A DNA stretch of 64,000 nucleotides from Isoperla grammatica. Taxonomy: Eukaryota > Arthropoda > Insecta > Plecoptera > Perlodidae. The translations under genes were made by a program, and so were the position numbers. The stretch covers positions 41,471,461 to 41,535,460 of the forward strand of contig OX246743.1 in the NCBI GenBank assembly GCA_945910005.1, read 5' to 3'. The notes below the pieces were generated by a model. That model was not told where the DNA came from and made no database searches. It was given only the letters and a program-made list of their open reading frames with translations. Every line of letters starts with the position of its first letter. Position 1 is the first letter of the stretch. Below, in pieces: positions 11,274 to 22,208 of the stretch.

Positions 11274-11330
11274 TGACTTGTATATCTTCAAATAGCATTG
11301 GCGAGATATATAAAGTCGCGTCGCGTTACT
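11274..11330 (+). repeat. ~58-bp direct repeat, copy 2
   Basis: Second copy of the 10340-10397 sequence. It abuts the start of the TTTA-tailed retroposon that follows. Confidence 0.85.
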
Positions 11331-11645
11331 TCTTGGCTTAGGAATAAGTAAACGGTGACTTTGGAGCCGTCCTAGCAACGAAGCACTCAATAAATTCAAA
11401 GTTGTTCTGAATCGGCCTTGTTGATTCTGGCATCTGTCCGCAGGTGTTCGCACTGTCCAATCACTGATTCATCTGTTTCATATTTGAAATATCGATCTTT
11501 GATTGGTTATCGCTCACTCGTCGATGGTGTTCGAAGCCTACAGGGTTGGTTTAGTCACTTTAAATTAAAGTCCCCCACTGCAAATCAGTTTAATTACTGA
11601 GTGGGTAGACTCTAAATGTGAATTTATTTATTTTATTTATTTTAT
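11331..11645 (+). mobile_element. TTTA-tailed retroposon, copy 1 (near full length of what is seen)
   Basis: A ~310-bp repeat with landmarks AGGAATAAGTAAACGGTGAC, TTGTTGATTCTGGCAT, GATTGGTTATCGCTCACTCG, TAAAGTCCCCCACTGCAAAT and GAGTGGGTAGACTCTAAATG, ending in TTTA repeats. Other copies are at 62990-63322 (+), 51035-51297 (-), 19581-19687 and 29965-30050 (3' ends only). The fixed simple-repeat tail and shortened 5' ends of some copies indicate target-primed retroposition of a SINE or LINE 3' end. No tRNA-like A/B boxes were seen. Confidence 0.8.
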
Positions 11646-11847
11646 TATATAAGTTGTTGAAACTACTCCGGAGGTTGTGTGTGTTTAGAATCAGGTTCAC
11701 GACGCGGTGATTAAGATTGTGCGTATGTGTGAGAGTCGGATAGTGCGTGAGTAGAACTATGTCCATGAGAAGAACGCACGCATTCTATCGAGTGGCCTGA
11801 TTAATAACGTTCTACGCACGATAGGTTGAGCGGAATTTAGAACTATA

Positions 11848-11960
11848 CATTATAATAGATAGATAGATATAATATGATGGTCTTTATTGAAGGCGGGATT
11901 AAGGCCAGCAAGGCCTTATCTTCCATCCAACCTTTTAATAAATAATACAATGTGGTAATA
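11848..11960 (-). mobile_element. LINE 3' end with (TATC)n tail, antisense
   Basis: On the minus strand this reads AGGTTGGATGGAAGATAAGG, CTTGCTGGCCTTAATCCCGCC, AATAAAGACC and then TATC repeats (11851-11866). It closely resembles the 3' end of the LINE at 16010-16495, which has the same order of GGTTGGAT, AAGGCC, GGCCTT, AATAAAGAC and TATC repeats. Only the 3' UTR is evident. Confidence 0.7.
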
Positions 11961-12916
11961 CATATCATTTAGTAATATAATACATAGTAATACATCATCA
12001 TTTCATTCATACGTATCAATTTAACTAAACAAAAACAAAAAATACAGAAAAACAAGAAACAAGCTCATCATTCATACACACACCATTCATACGGCAACAA
12101 GAAAGTTTTACGAAATTTTAGACAATAATGTACAGCTATTTGGTGTTATATAGAGATAGTGAAAAATTGTGTTAACGAAATTCGTAAAATTTTCAAAACG
12201 GTTATAATGTAGGGGTGGAAATGTTATTTTTTTTGAAAATTATGTAATTTTGTGCAGGAAAATCCACGTTTAAACAAGGCGAAAATTTGACCTCGCGAAA
12301 TCTCGAAAGAAATTCAATAAAATACGCCAAAATATGATTTTGGTACTTTACAGAAAGGTATTTCATTGCTAATGCTACCACTTTTGTCAATACCTCTTAT
12401 ACTAGAGTGTTTACTATAAAAACCGCGCAAAATTAACGTTTCTTAGTGATATTTTGAGAACGCTATTACAAAGTTTGCATGCCCAGCTTTGCGTTCTTAC
12501 GAAACTACATTATACAGACTTTTGTCACTTCAAAATATAAATAAAAAACGTTGTTTTGGCGCGGTTCTTACTGTGAGACTGTCTTTTGCCCTAAAAAATT
12601 ATATTACTATATGGCACAGCATGACGAGTGATCTATAGAAGTGATTCAAAATAAAGTATTGTGCGTGGTGGGGATGACGAGTAGGGTTGCTTGTGAAGCA
12701 CTTACAATCCAATGTCATAAATGACATTTTTTTAAATCCCTCCGAACGATTTCAGAACCCATTCATATTACTCACACACACACACATTTACAAGTGCAAA
12801 GCTAATTGCTTTAGTTGATTAGTTAGTAACACATTATCGTAATACAATATAAATGCTAAAGATTATAGTATTCTGTGCAATTGCAATGATAGCACAACTA
12901 AATATATTAACATAAC
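11961..12916. other. unassigned AT-rich stretch
   Basis: No gene or element recognised. It may include more of the upstream part of the antisense LINE at 11848-11960, but no reverse-transcriptase frame is visible. Confidence 0.4.
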
Positions 12917-12919
12917 TTA

Positions 12920-13062
12920 GGGCCGGTCTTACAATCTCCTAATAAGAAAGTTATTTGTAGCAAGCTATTTGGAGGATTTCAAGAGTTTTGATTGGTCGTT
13001 GCCATGTAGAAAACAAACTATTCGACGAATAAGTAGTTACTGGGACATTGTAAGACTCGACC
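12920..13062. mobile_element. MITE with TTA target duplication (PIF/Harbinger-like)
   Basis: 143 bp with inverted ends GGGCCGGTCTTACAAT and ATTGTAAGACTCGACC, flanked by TTA at 12917-12919 and 13063-13065. The centre holds GATTGGTCGTTGCCATG. No coding capacity. TTA duplication plus GG/CC ends fit the PIF/Harbinger superfamily. Confidence 0.8.
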
Positions 13063-13065
13063 TTA

Positions 13066-13855
13066 ATGACGCAATTTCTAAAATCAAATCCTTTGAATAA
13101 AATCCCGCCAAAAAAGTGTATTCCACACAAAGCCTAATTAGACAGATTAAAACAAGATAACGCATACGGTTACAGTCACACAGATAGATAACATATTCCC
13201 CCATAATATATTATCTATGCATGTAGTGATACTGCGTGGGTTGTTGTCAATATGATCTATCACACCCCCGTCCGTTGTCGGCGTCTTGGCCGGCCGGTAT
13301 AATTGATGGCCGTGTTACCGACGCCCGACGCGGCCCCTGGGTGCCTCATTAGGGGACCCTGTCAATTAGACAATACACGAGGCTAATAATCATCCGTCAG
13401 GTACCCTCGCAATACGGAGCACACTAGGGGTGTGGTGTGTTCCAACTTGGCGTTTTTCGTAGTGGACTAAGCTTAGTTATACTAATCGTAAGGAAGTGAC
13501 ATCACAAGCAGACGACTAATGCTCCTTATTTGGCTAGTGGTTAGTGGGTAGTGGGTAGTGGCCGAAAGTGTACACTACGACACCGACTAACCCACTAAAC
13601 CAAGATGGTTGATACCAGCCATCACCAGCTGATTTTTTTAGGTTAGGAAAATACCCAACCAGTGAGTGGAAGTATTATTATCGTATTTATTTACATTAGA
13701 TGATTAATAACAATAAACTTTGTATTAGCATACTAGGTGACGTGCCCAAAGTTGTTAGCATGGTGTGTGGTGCAGGTAGTGGTTAGTGGTTAGTGGTTAG
13801 CAGGCGAAAATCAAGTTGGCACACACCCTGAATTTGCGGCCGGCGTCTCGCACAG
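13066..13855. other. unassigned, CpG-dense patch and GTGGTTA runs
   Basis: 13255-13440 is visibly CpG-dense (GGCGTCTTGGCCGGCCGG, GACGCCCGACGCGG). Short direct repeats of the GTGGTTA / GTGGGTA type occur at 13536-13562 and 13780-13802. No open frame of note. Confidence 0.4.
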
Positions 13856-14868
13856 TATTCACGTGACTGCCATATTGGAGGGCCATGTTTGAGCTGTCAG
13901 TAGAAGACAAGACGCATATGCTTAGTGCTTACCACAAAACCATGAGAGTTATAGCACGTGTATCCCCTGATAAAATATACGAAAACATCTATATTTGACA
14001 TCGGTAAACGATGAAAAGAGTGGTCGAGACAGGAGAGTTTATTTATCTTACTTTTAGTTTTAAGGCTATTCCTCCCCTTCGCACACAGTCTTGAAAAATT
14101 TGTTTTTACAAGATACAACAGCAAATATCTTTACCCAAGTCTACTCGAGTATGACCAGAAGAAAAAAAGAAAAAAAAAACATGTTATTTCTACGCGTACC
14201 AGCCGTATACACTTCCAACTTTACGGTGCTGGCTCCACGGTTACAAAATACTAAATGTGACGTTTTAAATATTTCTCTCGATTTGAAATACTTATGAAAT
14301 AATGACTATGAAATTACATGGCTTTAGCATAAACAGGGACTAAACTACAACCATTTTTGTGTACCGATCAATGAACGAGTAAAAATCGGACATTTTTCGA
14401 TTAACAATGTATGCGGAAAGAACTGAAACCCATGCCTCAAACTTCTTAGTCATTATAAGGCCCCCCTATACGTATCAACAAGAACTGACTTGAAGCCTCC
14501 AGCACTGCTACTTATCGAGATAGATACTGCGTATGAAGTAATTAGTTGAACGCTAGAGGAGCGAGCGGTACGTTCTTGCTTCCACAGTGTCTGTAACTCG
14601 ACTGGCCAGTTACTCGGCTGCCTGCTGATACCTCGGCTCAGCGGGGTGAAGGGATGTTAGTGTGGTCACATTACGTCATATATCAACAGCTGATAATGAT
14701 TTAAAAGTGTGCATATTTGATAGCGGGCTGGAATGGCCTAACCGAATTTAGAGAACAGAATTGAATTTCAACCGAACGCCATCATATGAAACATAGTAAC
14801 GATGAACTCTACCATGCAATCACATGCCATTGTGGCCTCCGGTATAGCCGCCATGTGCATCGGCCATA
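13856..14868. mobile_element. MITE family B, copy 1, diverged and interrupted
   Basis: Begins ATTCACGTGACTGCCATATTG (terminal inverted repeat) and follows family B to about 14075. It resumes at about 14737 with CCGAACGCCATCATATGAAAC and ends with CACATGCCATTGTGGCCTCC. About 650 bp of unrelated AT-rich sequence interrupts it. Compared with the copy at 44781-45153 it is strongly diverged. It joins head to tail with the next B copy through a truncated junction near 14857-14862. Confidence 0.65.
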
Positions 14869-15239
14869 TTGGAGGCCACCTATAGTGCTATTTCAAGTTT
14901 CATTTAGCTGTCAATAGATAAAGAATAATATTGTTTACGGGGAAATATGACAAATTGTACACGTATATCCCCCGATAAAGTGTACGAAAATGATTATTGT
15001 ATGCTTTTGTAAACGATTAAACGAGTAATCGAGACAAAAGAGTTTGTTTATGTTGATTTTAAGTAATAATAGCAAACCAAAGTTACAGAACAGTTGAATT
15101 TGCATCAAACGCCAGCTGAAACCATGATACAATGATATTACTCCCATGAGCTGAAACATAGTAACAATGAACTACACAATCACATGCCATTGTGGCCTCC
15201 AATGTGGCCACCATGCGCAATACGTGAATACACCCTATA
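14858..15239. mobile_element. MITE family B, copy 2
   Basis: A ~375-bp element with subterminal inverted sequences GGCCATATTGGAGGCCACC (left) and GTGGCCTCCAATGTGGCCACC (right), and the terminal TACGTGAATACACCCTATA at the right. It shares CCCCGATAAAGTGTACGAAAA and GTAATCGAGACAAAAGAG with the copies at 44781-45153 and 62189-62405. Its right end abuts MITE A at a shared TATA. Confidence 0.8.
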
Positions 15240-15553
15240 GGGTACGCACATCTGACGTAACAGCCGAACTACAACAATGGAATAAATGAATTGAACTGGT
15301 GGACAAACAACAAGCCGTCAACGTAATATCTTTGCAAATAATGAGGAGAAAAAATTAGTTGTAACGATAGTAACTGCTCGCCAGTTAAAATTTATGTTAA
15401 GTAATGGACAGCAACTATCTGAAAGTTTGTAAACGTTCTGAACGTTTGTTTTTTCCAACTTCAGAACTTCATATTTTTTTTTGACGGCTTGTTTGTCCAT
15501 CGGTTCAATTCCTTTGTTTCATTGTTGTGTTTTGGTGTTGTGCGTACCCTATA
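15236..15553. mobile_element. MITE family A, copy 1
   Basis: A 318-bp element bounded by TATA at both ends (15236-15239 and 15550-15553). The inverted ends run about 60 bp: TATAGGGTACGCAC pairs with GTGCGTACCCTATA, and further in TGAATTGAACTGGTGGACAAAC pairs with GTTTGTCCATCGGTTCAATTC. The interior has GTAACTGCTCGCCA, as in copy 2 (44476-44784). The target duplication is either TA or TATA. No coding capacity. Confidence 0.85.
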
Positions 15554-16009
15554 TGTTGTAACTCTTTTATTTTACGTCGCCTCTTCATTAAAATTGTCTC
15601 AGAGCCTCCATGCAGTGACGTCAGCATCCACAAGATCGGTGTGGCTTTATGACGTCGCTCATCCAGTAACGTCGTCGAGAGGTCATCGTGCACACTCACT
15701 ATGTCTATCTGTCTGTCTATCTATATCAATCAGGTATAATTAAAATGATTGGGTTGCCTGTTTGTAAGTCACCTTGAATTAAAACATAGTCGATGCTTAA
15801 TTGTATCCGATTGTCACGTCGTACGTATAGACCCGTCTATTATTGTCGTTATTCCTCGACGACGACTCTTGACGACGACTACGAGGACAATAGTCTTCTC
15901 TGCCGCGCGGCCACATTTGCATTGGTAATGTGAGCGGCCGACGCATGTCTGAGTTACTTATTGGTATCGGCCGATGACATCCGCTAGGTCTCTCTGTCTC
16001 TCCTCCCTA
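15554..16009. other. unassigned
   Basis: TGACGTCA-like and CpG-bearing motifs occur around 15616-15690, with a short TCTG/TCTA run at 15702-15724. No gene is recognised; the open frame at 15489-15743 starts inside MITE A. Confidence 0.35.
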
Positions 16010-16495
16010 AGTACTAAACTAGCTTTTCCTTTCCACATAACTAATATTTTAGATAATTCCTTCAAAATTCATGCTATTCGCACCTGGAATGCTCTACCTG
16101 CAGAGATAATTGGGATGTTAATCATGACAATTTAGGGTTATTCCGATTAAAAACTCACAATTACTTTTTTAATAAAAGTTAAAACATCAGTTATAAATAC
16201 CAATTATGGCAGAATGTACTCGTTGGTAGTTGTAATGTGACCATGCTTCCCTTAATAATGTCAATGGAAAATAAATAGAGTGAATGGGATGGATGAATGA
16301 GACGTTGATTTTTGTTAGTGTATAAGTTCTAAGTTTTAAGTTAATCATGTTTATTGGTAGTCAATTTGTACTTATCTAATCAATTAATTTGTATTTCTAC
16401 TTAGTAATAGTAGGTTGGATCTAAGAGAAGGCCCAACTGGCCTTGATCACGCCTGAAAATAAAGACATTTATCTATCTATCTATCTATCTACCTT
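16010..16495 (+). pseudogene. LINE 3' end with reverse-transcriptase C-terminus, frameshifted
   Basis: Around 16051-16130 one frame reads NSFKIHAIRTWNALPAEI, matching the conserved tail of Jockey/CR1-type LINE polyproteins (the R..WN.LP motif). After an in-frame stop the reading continues one frame over at about 16128 as DNLGLFRLKTHNYFF, which completes the usual tail (a Phe-rich stretch followed by Leu-Lys). The 3' UTR follows, with GGTTGGATCTAAGAGAAGGC, CCAACTGGCCTTGATC, AATAAAGACA and an ATCT tail (to about 16492). It is 5'-truncated, as LINE insertions commonly are. Confidence 0.8.
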
Positions 16496-17308
16496 CCTAC
16501 GCGTGGCTACAAGCTAATTGCCTCCCTACCTCCCTACGCGTGGCTACAAGCTACTCGGATTGACGAAGAATTAATCAAATTTAAAAAAAAAATATGGATT
16601 TGTATTGTATTGTCTACCCACCTGTACTCGGCGTGCCCTGGGTCGCCGATTATGTAACTTTTTGTTGTGAATCGTGAAACGAATTGTGCTTGAATTCGGT
16701 ACTTCTTATGTTGAATGTAATGGAATATTGAGCAAACATGTTCGAATTCAATCAACATTCAGTAATCAGTTGTAATAAAATATTTTTCTTTATTTTTTGC
16801 TTCATCGAAAGGTTTGTAACTCTTGGAGTTTTGGTCAAAGAAACGCCATTCTTGAATCAAACTTTTCTAGTTATATTGAAATTTATTTTATCTTTTACGC
16901 AGACACCGATCTCACTCAATTTCGACCATTTTATCGTGTCTAGAATTCATGATTCACTGAGCCTTGTCAAGTGCATAGTGTTCCTGAGACTTCCTAGAAG
17001 GTACAGCGCTTATTGGATGGATGCGCATTCTCTCACTCAGCAATATCATATTCATATAGCACACTACAAGAAGGCGTTACTTACAAGGTAGGCGAATGTT
17101 TTACAAGGCGGCGGTTGTACCGATGCACGTGGTTTACAAGTATCGAGTTACTTATTGCTCACATCAATCAATCACGTGACTAGCTAGCTAGCTATACTGC
17201 TCCGCACGAGGTTCTGGTTCAAGACGCGACGGCGGCGGTGCAGAGTTACACTTCCATGTATCGTCCGTCCTCGCAGACATGTATCGACACACTCCTCTTG
17301 TTCATACG
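16496..17308. other. unassigned, short duplication and unrecognised frame
   Basis: CTACGCGTGGCTACAAGCTA is repeated at about 16499 and 16536. An open frame of 117 codons at 16738-17091 (+) is Phe/Ile-rich, has no domain that I recognise, and runs into CAAGGTAGGC at its end. Nothing else supports a gene. Confidence 0.3.
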
Positions 17309-17387
17309 TGACGTCACAGCAAAACTATGTTGGTTGGTATTGCATATGACGTCACAGCAAAACTATGTTGGTCGGTATTCCATATTC
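17309..17387 (+). repeat. 39-bp tandem duplication containing TGACGTCA
   Basis: Two copies of (A)TGACGTCACAGCAAAAC plus TATGTTGGT(T/C)GGTATT. Each contains the palindromic CRE-type octamer TGACGTCA. Short and probably incidental. Confidence 0.8.
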
Positions 17388-17564
17388 AGTAACTTTGCCT
17401 GATTTCATTGTAATACAAATTCAATTATTTTGGGCACTGTCAATGTGTTTCAAGAAAGTAAATGCAGACTTTAACATTTATTATTGACAATCGTTCGGAA
17501 GAGATTTTTTGTAACAACATCAATTGTATAGGTGTGTACTGCTTAGAGTTTAATTTTTCTTCCT

Positions 17565-17640
17565 TCCAGTCAGCATTGCGGATGATGGGAATCGAACCCA
17601 CATCCTTGTGATTGGACACCTCGATAGCTGCGCATTATGG
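17565..17640 (-). mobile_element. tRNA-derived SINE head
   Basis: On the minus strand GTGGGTTCGATTCCCAT forms a good Pol III B box with its T-stem. GCGCAGCTATCGAGGTG stands in the A-box position about 30 bp before it. The flanks do not make a matching acceptor stem, so this is a tRNA-like SINE relic and not a functional tRNA. Confidence 0.5.
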
Positions 17641-18256
17641 AATGGCCAAATGGCAACTGTTTGTTAACAGTACAGTGGATGGCTACTTTAGTTTCTCCAA
17701 GTCCAATCCATTCGGTTTACCATATTCATCGCAACAAAGTATAGTGGGGATTAATAACACAATTGCTGTTGTGTCCCAACTCCCAACTAGCTATAACCAA
17801 CAACTATGTCTGATATAAATAAAGTGGCTTGAGAAATCACTTGTCGCGGTGGCTCATGTGACGCTGGCTTGATAATCAATTTTACTACCCATGCGACAGC
17901 TGTGCTGTGCTGTGCGCGCTGGATCAATTTCAAAACTCCTCTGGTATACCACTGACTGACCAACTGAGTTAAGTGGCAGATTGTTCTTGATTCATTGTGT
18001 TGTGTGTGTGTGAGAGAAGACTTCTTGTATCGTGGTATTAATTACCGCGTGTTTAAAATCATGCAAGAGCTCTGGCGACCAAAATTTGTGAACGTTTTTT
18101 TTTTTAAATTAGTGGCTAGGGTCATCAACCTTGTTAGCATATTGTGTGCAAAATGATTTAGATTCTCAGTCAAAGTTGCGTCCGACTTAGGGTACAGGTT
18201 AGGTGTTGGACTATCCATGTATGAGCAAGTCGCTACTCTTTCCTGTCCCTCATAAC
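17641..18256. other. unassigned
   Basis: No gene or mobile element recognised. Confidence 0.35.
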
Positions 18257-18540
18257 CAGTGGTATATTCGAGCCTAGGCGGGCTTAGGCACTTTTATTTG
18301 GAGGCTAGGCTAGCTAGCCTAGGCGCTTGTTCACAGTACAGTTGTTTGAATTTCAAGAACCCATGTAGTATTCACAATATCTATAATTTAGAAAAAATAT
18401 GTTACCTCAACGTCTTCATGTATTCAGGTTTAATTTCTATAAAATATTTTTCCGGCCACTTAAAACAATCCACAACAATCCACCTGTCCACAAGTAAATT
18501 CGACCGCCTAGGCACTTTATATTTTAGGAATACACCACTG
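18257..18540. mobile_element. hAT-like MITE
   Basis: 284 bp beginning CAGTGGTATATTC and ending GGAATACACCACTG, inverted ends of the CAGTGG type seen in hAT elements. GCCTAGGC blocks lie just inside both ends. The flanking octamers CTCATAAC and TTCATATA agree at 5 of 8 positions, consistent with a decayed 8-bp target duplication. The open frame inside is not a transposase. Confidence 0.72.
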
Positions 18541-19580
18541 TTCATATAGCTAGAGTGCGGATTGCATAGTAAACGATTCTTTACTGGGAATCATGCAGAG
18601 AAGAAAAAACATGGAATTCACTCATTCAATTGCTTGAGAAATCATAACCATAAAATATGTTATTTGTTAGTACAAACTTGTATTTTTATTTTTCTGGAAG
18701 GAAAGACATACCATTTCTAAATAACTAGTAAAATAACCGTACGTATGAGATTTCGGGTTTTAGTATATCGTAAGCTATGAGAAGTGTAACATGTAAATTG
18801 AATCGGCGGGATTGGTGGGCGTACGGCGGGCGCCACCCGCAGACAGGAACCGGAAGCTGCCGGAGGAAGTCGACGAGTTTCTCTGTTGTTAGTTTTGAGT
18901 AAACATCGTCGTAAATCATGTTCGGAACCACATATCGACATGATTTCACTTGTGTTTCACTTCTGCTATTTGTGTAATGTGAGGAATCGTCAATATGTGG
19001 GCTGCGAAATTAATATTCAACAAGCTTCCGGCGCGGGCGAATTTATCCGGGAAATAAATACCATTTATTGTTTGGAAGTTCGTGGACATTTCAGAATGTT
19101 GATTTCAATTCACGTTTGTAAAAAAAAAAAAAAAAAAATTCAAGGGATGTGGCGGGTGGCCCCCCTCTCCCAAACCCCGCCCTTTAAATTATGGATTTCA
19201 GTTGTGGCTCTCCAAGCGGGTATTTCGCACAGCTGGTTATCATCATTATCACTGCAAACATGTCCAGGTGTAATTTAGACGTGGATGTTTCCGTACGCGT
19301 CCGTCCCTGCACAGCGGCTACCGTTCTCGCACACCGAGCTAGACCTGCGTATAATATATGCGCAGTAGTATTCTTGCCTTGCGTGTCTTGCGGGCATCAT
19401 TCAGTCCTGCACGTCGTTGACAATACTGTTAAACTCTGTAATGTCCATCCACATGTCTGTGTAATATCTCAATACTGTGAACAAAATGTGTTTTGTTGTG
19501 ATTGCTATCGTAGTAATAACTACAGTCATGGTTATTTATCTTATATGCATAATGTATAATACATGATAATGTATAATACC
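18541..19580. other. unassigned
   Basis: Contains a CpG-rich patch (18810-18860) and an A-run at 19120-19138. Overlapping frames at 18886-19559 show no recognised domains. Confidence 0.35.
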
Positions 19581-19687
19581 TGCAGGGGTGGTTTAGTCGC
19601 TTTCAATTAAAGTCCCCCGCACTGAAATCAGTTTCGTTATTGAGTGGGTCGACTCTAAATGTGAATTTATTTATTTATTTATTTATG
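19581..19687 (+). mobile_element. TTTA-tailed retroposon, 3' fragment
   Basis: Covers only the last ~100 bp of the family: GGTTTAGTCGCTTTCAATTA, TAAAGTCCCCCGCACTG, GAGTGGGTCGACTCTAAATG, then TTTA repeats. It is 5'-truncated and has a few substitutions. Confidence 0.8.
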
Positions 19688-20924
19688 ATGTTTACATTTA
19701 TACGGTTAAATGAAAAGCATACATTGTTTCAATACTATACGTTTTAATGAATGAATTAATATACTGATACAAAGAACATTTTCTTTTGGAACATGTTAAG
19801 GCTAGTAGAGTATGTTATAATGTTATTTAGTAGATTGTGACACAATGTCGATGTGTGTGTTGTCTTGTGTATTTTTATGTCCTGGTTGGTTGGCTTCGGT
19901 TGGTGGTGTTGGAAGGTTGTTTGGGGACACGTAGAAGACGATCTCCAACAATAATAAGGGCACCCCTATACGAAAACATTGGGCAACTTCTCGTAAACTG
20001 CTTCAATGTTTTACTTCGTTGTGTTATGATTGTTGGCAGATAGTACACAGTCAAACTAGGGCTAGACAATCTGATTACTTTTCATAAAACAGAATGCATC
20101 ATCTTGTTTGTATACTCAATGGTATTGAAACTTGGTGTTTTGTCAGAATTATATCGAAACTTTGTTGTTTATGTTCTCACATCTTGCCACATGTGAAGCC
20201 AATGTTGCGTATACCCAGGAAACATGGTTTTACTATCTCCAGAAGGCCGCAACTACCATAATACGAAGATGACTGTTAATTTTTCCACCACATGTGTTTT
20301 TCTATACTTTACTCCCTCTGTGAAATTATGCACATTCAAAAAAACCGCCTTGCGGTGAGGAAGTCAAGCGCCGCTCATATACTCGCTTTTATATAACGAA
20401 TTTTTTCGTTCCCAGTACAAAGACGGTAAAAATCCGGCACACTTAAAAAAAGACACCCGCACAACAAAAGCAATTGCAGAGAACGATTATAAGACGTATA
20501 TGTAATATGTATACACACTTGTGAAACACAACACTTGTTAATCAATCATATGTAAACATCAACCATTACAGTGCACTTTTTATGTGCACCCATATACCTC
20601 GCCATTCTTCACAGTGGCGCGTATGCTTCAAGAATAAAACAGGGGGGGGGGGCGATAAATAAAAGAGGTTTCCCCCCCCCCCTTCAGCACCCTAGATTGC
20701 ACACAGTATTCAGTAACCTTATATGAAACGAATATATTTTTCTCCGTTCGTCTTTCATTGAAGCGTGTAACTATTACACAGAGATTACATTAATCTTGTC
20801 GATAACACAGGTCGCTGCAACGCGGTCGATGCGATATACTGCATGATTGTTATTCACTTTCACTCACTGCACAAGTAAACCTGTACAGACAACACTTACA
20901 TATTAAATATGCAAACCTTTCACA
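19688..20924. other. unassigned; G-run facing C-run near 20.65 kb
   Basis: 20641-20690 holds a run of ten G, then a short spacer, then a run of twelve C, a potential G/C hairpin of the type found at hAT MITE ends, but no ends were identified. Otherwise nothing recognised. Confidence 0.35.
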
Positions 20925-21419
20925 ATGAAATTACATGTGTTTGAGACTTTTAAAGAAAAGTGTGTGTATATATATAAAAAAAAAATCGCTTCTTTTTTTC
21001 GTCTCGTTCCATATAGGTTGTTGCCGTTTGAATCAATGACGAAGGGTGGGACGGTCCGTTGCTCCCTTACTTGTTGTTGCAACACGCGGAGTCAAGCTCT
21101 TGGCAAACACGATTCGAAACCCAATATCAGGTTGTCCTATGGATTCAGCGCGCGACGAAGAAATGTCTCGGATATTTTCGGGAAACCGAATTATTGTGAA
21201 ACTTTACGAAAAAGATGTTTTCGAGACGGCGACGTCGAAACGCGATACCTGCACGTGAAACGGACGAGATCGTTTCGCAAGTATCTACTATCTCGCCATA
21301 TACGAGATCGATGTCGTCTAAAGTTGTCCCGAAACAACTTTACCGATGCTTTCGTGTGGCCATACCGGCAGCACGGTTGGGACCACGTTAGTATACAGTT
21401 TGTAGCGTTGTCTTCCTAA
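20925..21419 (+). CDS. unrecognised open frame, 164 codons
   Basis: The longest open frame outside tandem repeats. The first ~35 codons are low-complexity and Lys/Phe-rich. From about codon 40 the DNA becomes CpG-dense, and the product is Arg-rich (many CGN codons) through to the stop. A second frame in the same CpG-dense stretch (21046-21258) is also open, so codon evidence does not settle which frame, if either, is real. No domain recognised. It could be an exon remnant or a fragment of an element. Confidence 0.2.
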   Translation: MKLHVFETFKEKCVYIYKKKIASFFRLVPYRLLPFESMTKGGTVRCSLTCCCNTRSQALGKHDSKPNIRLSYGFSARRRNVSDIFGKPNYCETLRKRCFRDGDVETRYLHVKRTRSFRKYLLSRHIRDRCRLKLSRNNFTDAFVWPYRQHGWDHVSIQFVALSS

Positions 21420-21489
21420 TTGAAGTCATCTTTCACAACCAGCTACATAGAAACCAGAAATGAACAGTGTAATAATTCACCTCGTATAT

Positions 21490-21665
21490 ATATATATGCT
21501 ACCCATAAACTGACCATGTACATATACACTATTGTAAATCATTTCGTAGTAATGTTAAAACCATAAACTGACCGTGTACATCCATTACATATACACTATT
21601 GTAAATCATCTCCTAGTTATGTTAAAACCATAAACTGACCATGTATACACTGTTGTAACTCACTT
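21490..21665 (+). repeat. ~70-bp tandem repeat, three copies
   Basis: Three copies of a unit containing CATAAACTGACC(A/G)TGTA, TACACTATTGTAAATCAT and TATGTTAAAAC, starting near 21508, 21562 and 21628, with small length differences. Confidence 0.85.
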
Positions 21666-21837
21666 TATCCCGTACTTTTTACTGCGTTGTATAGTTATAA
21701 ACCGAGTATCTTCCAACCGTGATCTCAAGCAGATCATAAAACGCCCTCGAATCGATAACCTTGATTCAACATCGATACCGACATCTGATGTGGGTGGGCT
21801 CTGATTGGTCGATAGCGCAGAGTCTCCTTGACGACGT

Positions 21838-22208
21838 CAATGTGAGACCGTCTCGTACCAATGTGAAACCGTCTCTACCAATGTGAGACCGTTTCGTACC
21901 AATGTGAGATCGTCTCTACCAATGTGAGACCGTTTCTTACCAATGTGAAACCGTCTCTACCAATGTGAGACCGTTTCGTACCAATGTGAGACCGTTTCGT
22001 ACCAATGTGAGACCGTCTCTACCAATGTGAGACCGTTTCTTACCAATGTGAAACCGTCTCTACCAATGTGAGACCGTTTCGTACCAATGTGAGACCGTTT
22101 CTTACTCATTTGAGACCGTCTCGTACCAATGTGAGACCGTTTCGTACCCATGTGAGACCGTCTCGTACCAATGTTAGACCGTTTCGTACCAATGTGAGAC
22201 CGTTTCAT
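21838..22208 (+). repeat. 20/21-bp tandem satellite, about 18 units
   Basis: The unit is ACCAATGTGAGACCGTCTC or ACCAATGTGAGACCGTTTCGT (20 or 21 bp), with GTGAAACCG variants. The period is close to seven codons, so an artificial open frame of Gly-Thr-Lys-Arg-Ser-His-Ile repeats appears on the minus strand. Confidence 0.95.

Noticed and set aside
11067..11453. Minus-strand frame shared with 62838-63116
   Set aside because: The shared part is the antisense of the TTTA-tailed retroposon.
13536..13802. Interstitial telomere-like (TTAGGG)n
   Set aside because: The runs are GTGGTTA/GTGGGTA, short, and not the metazoan telomere unit.
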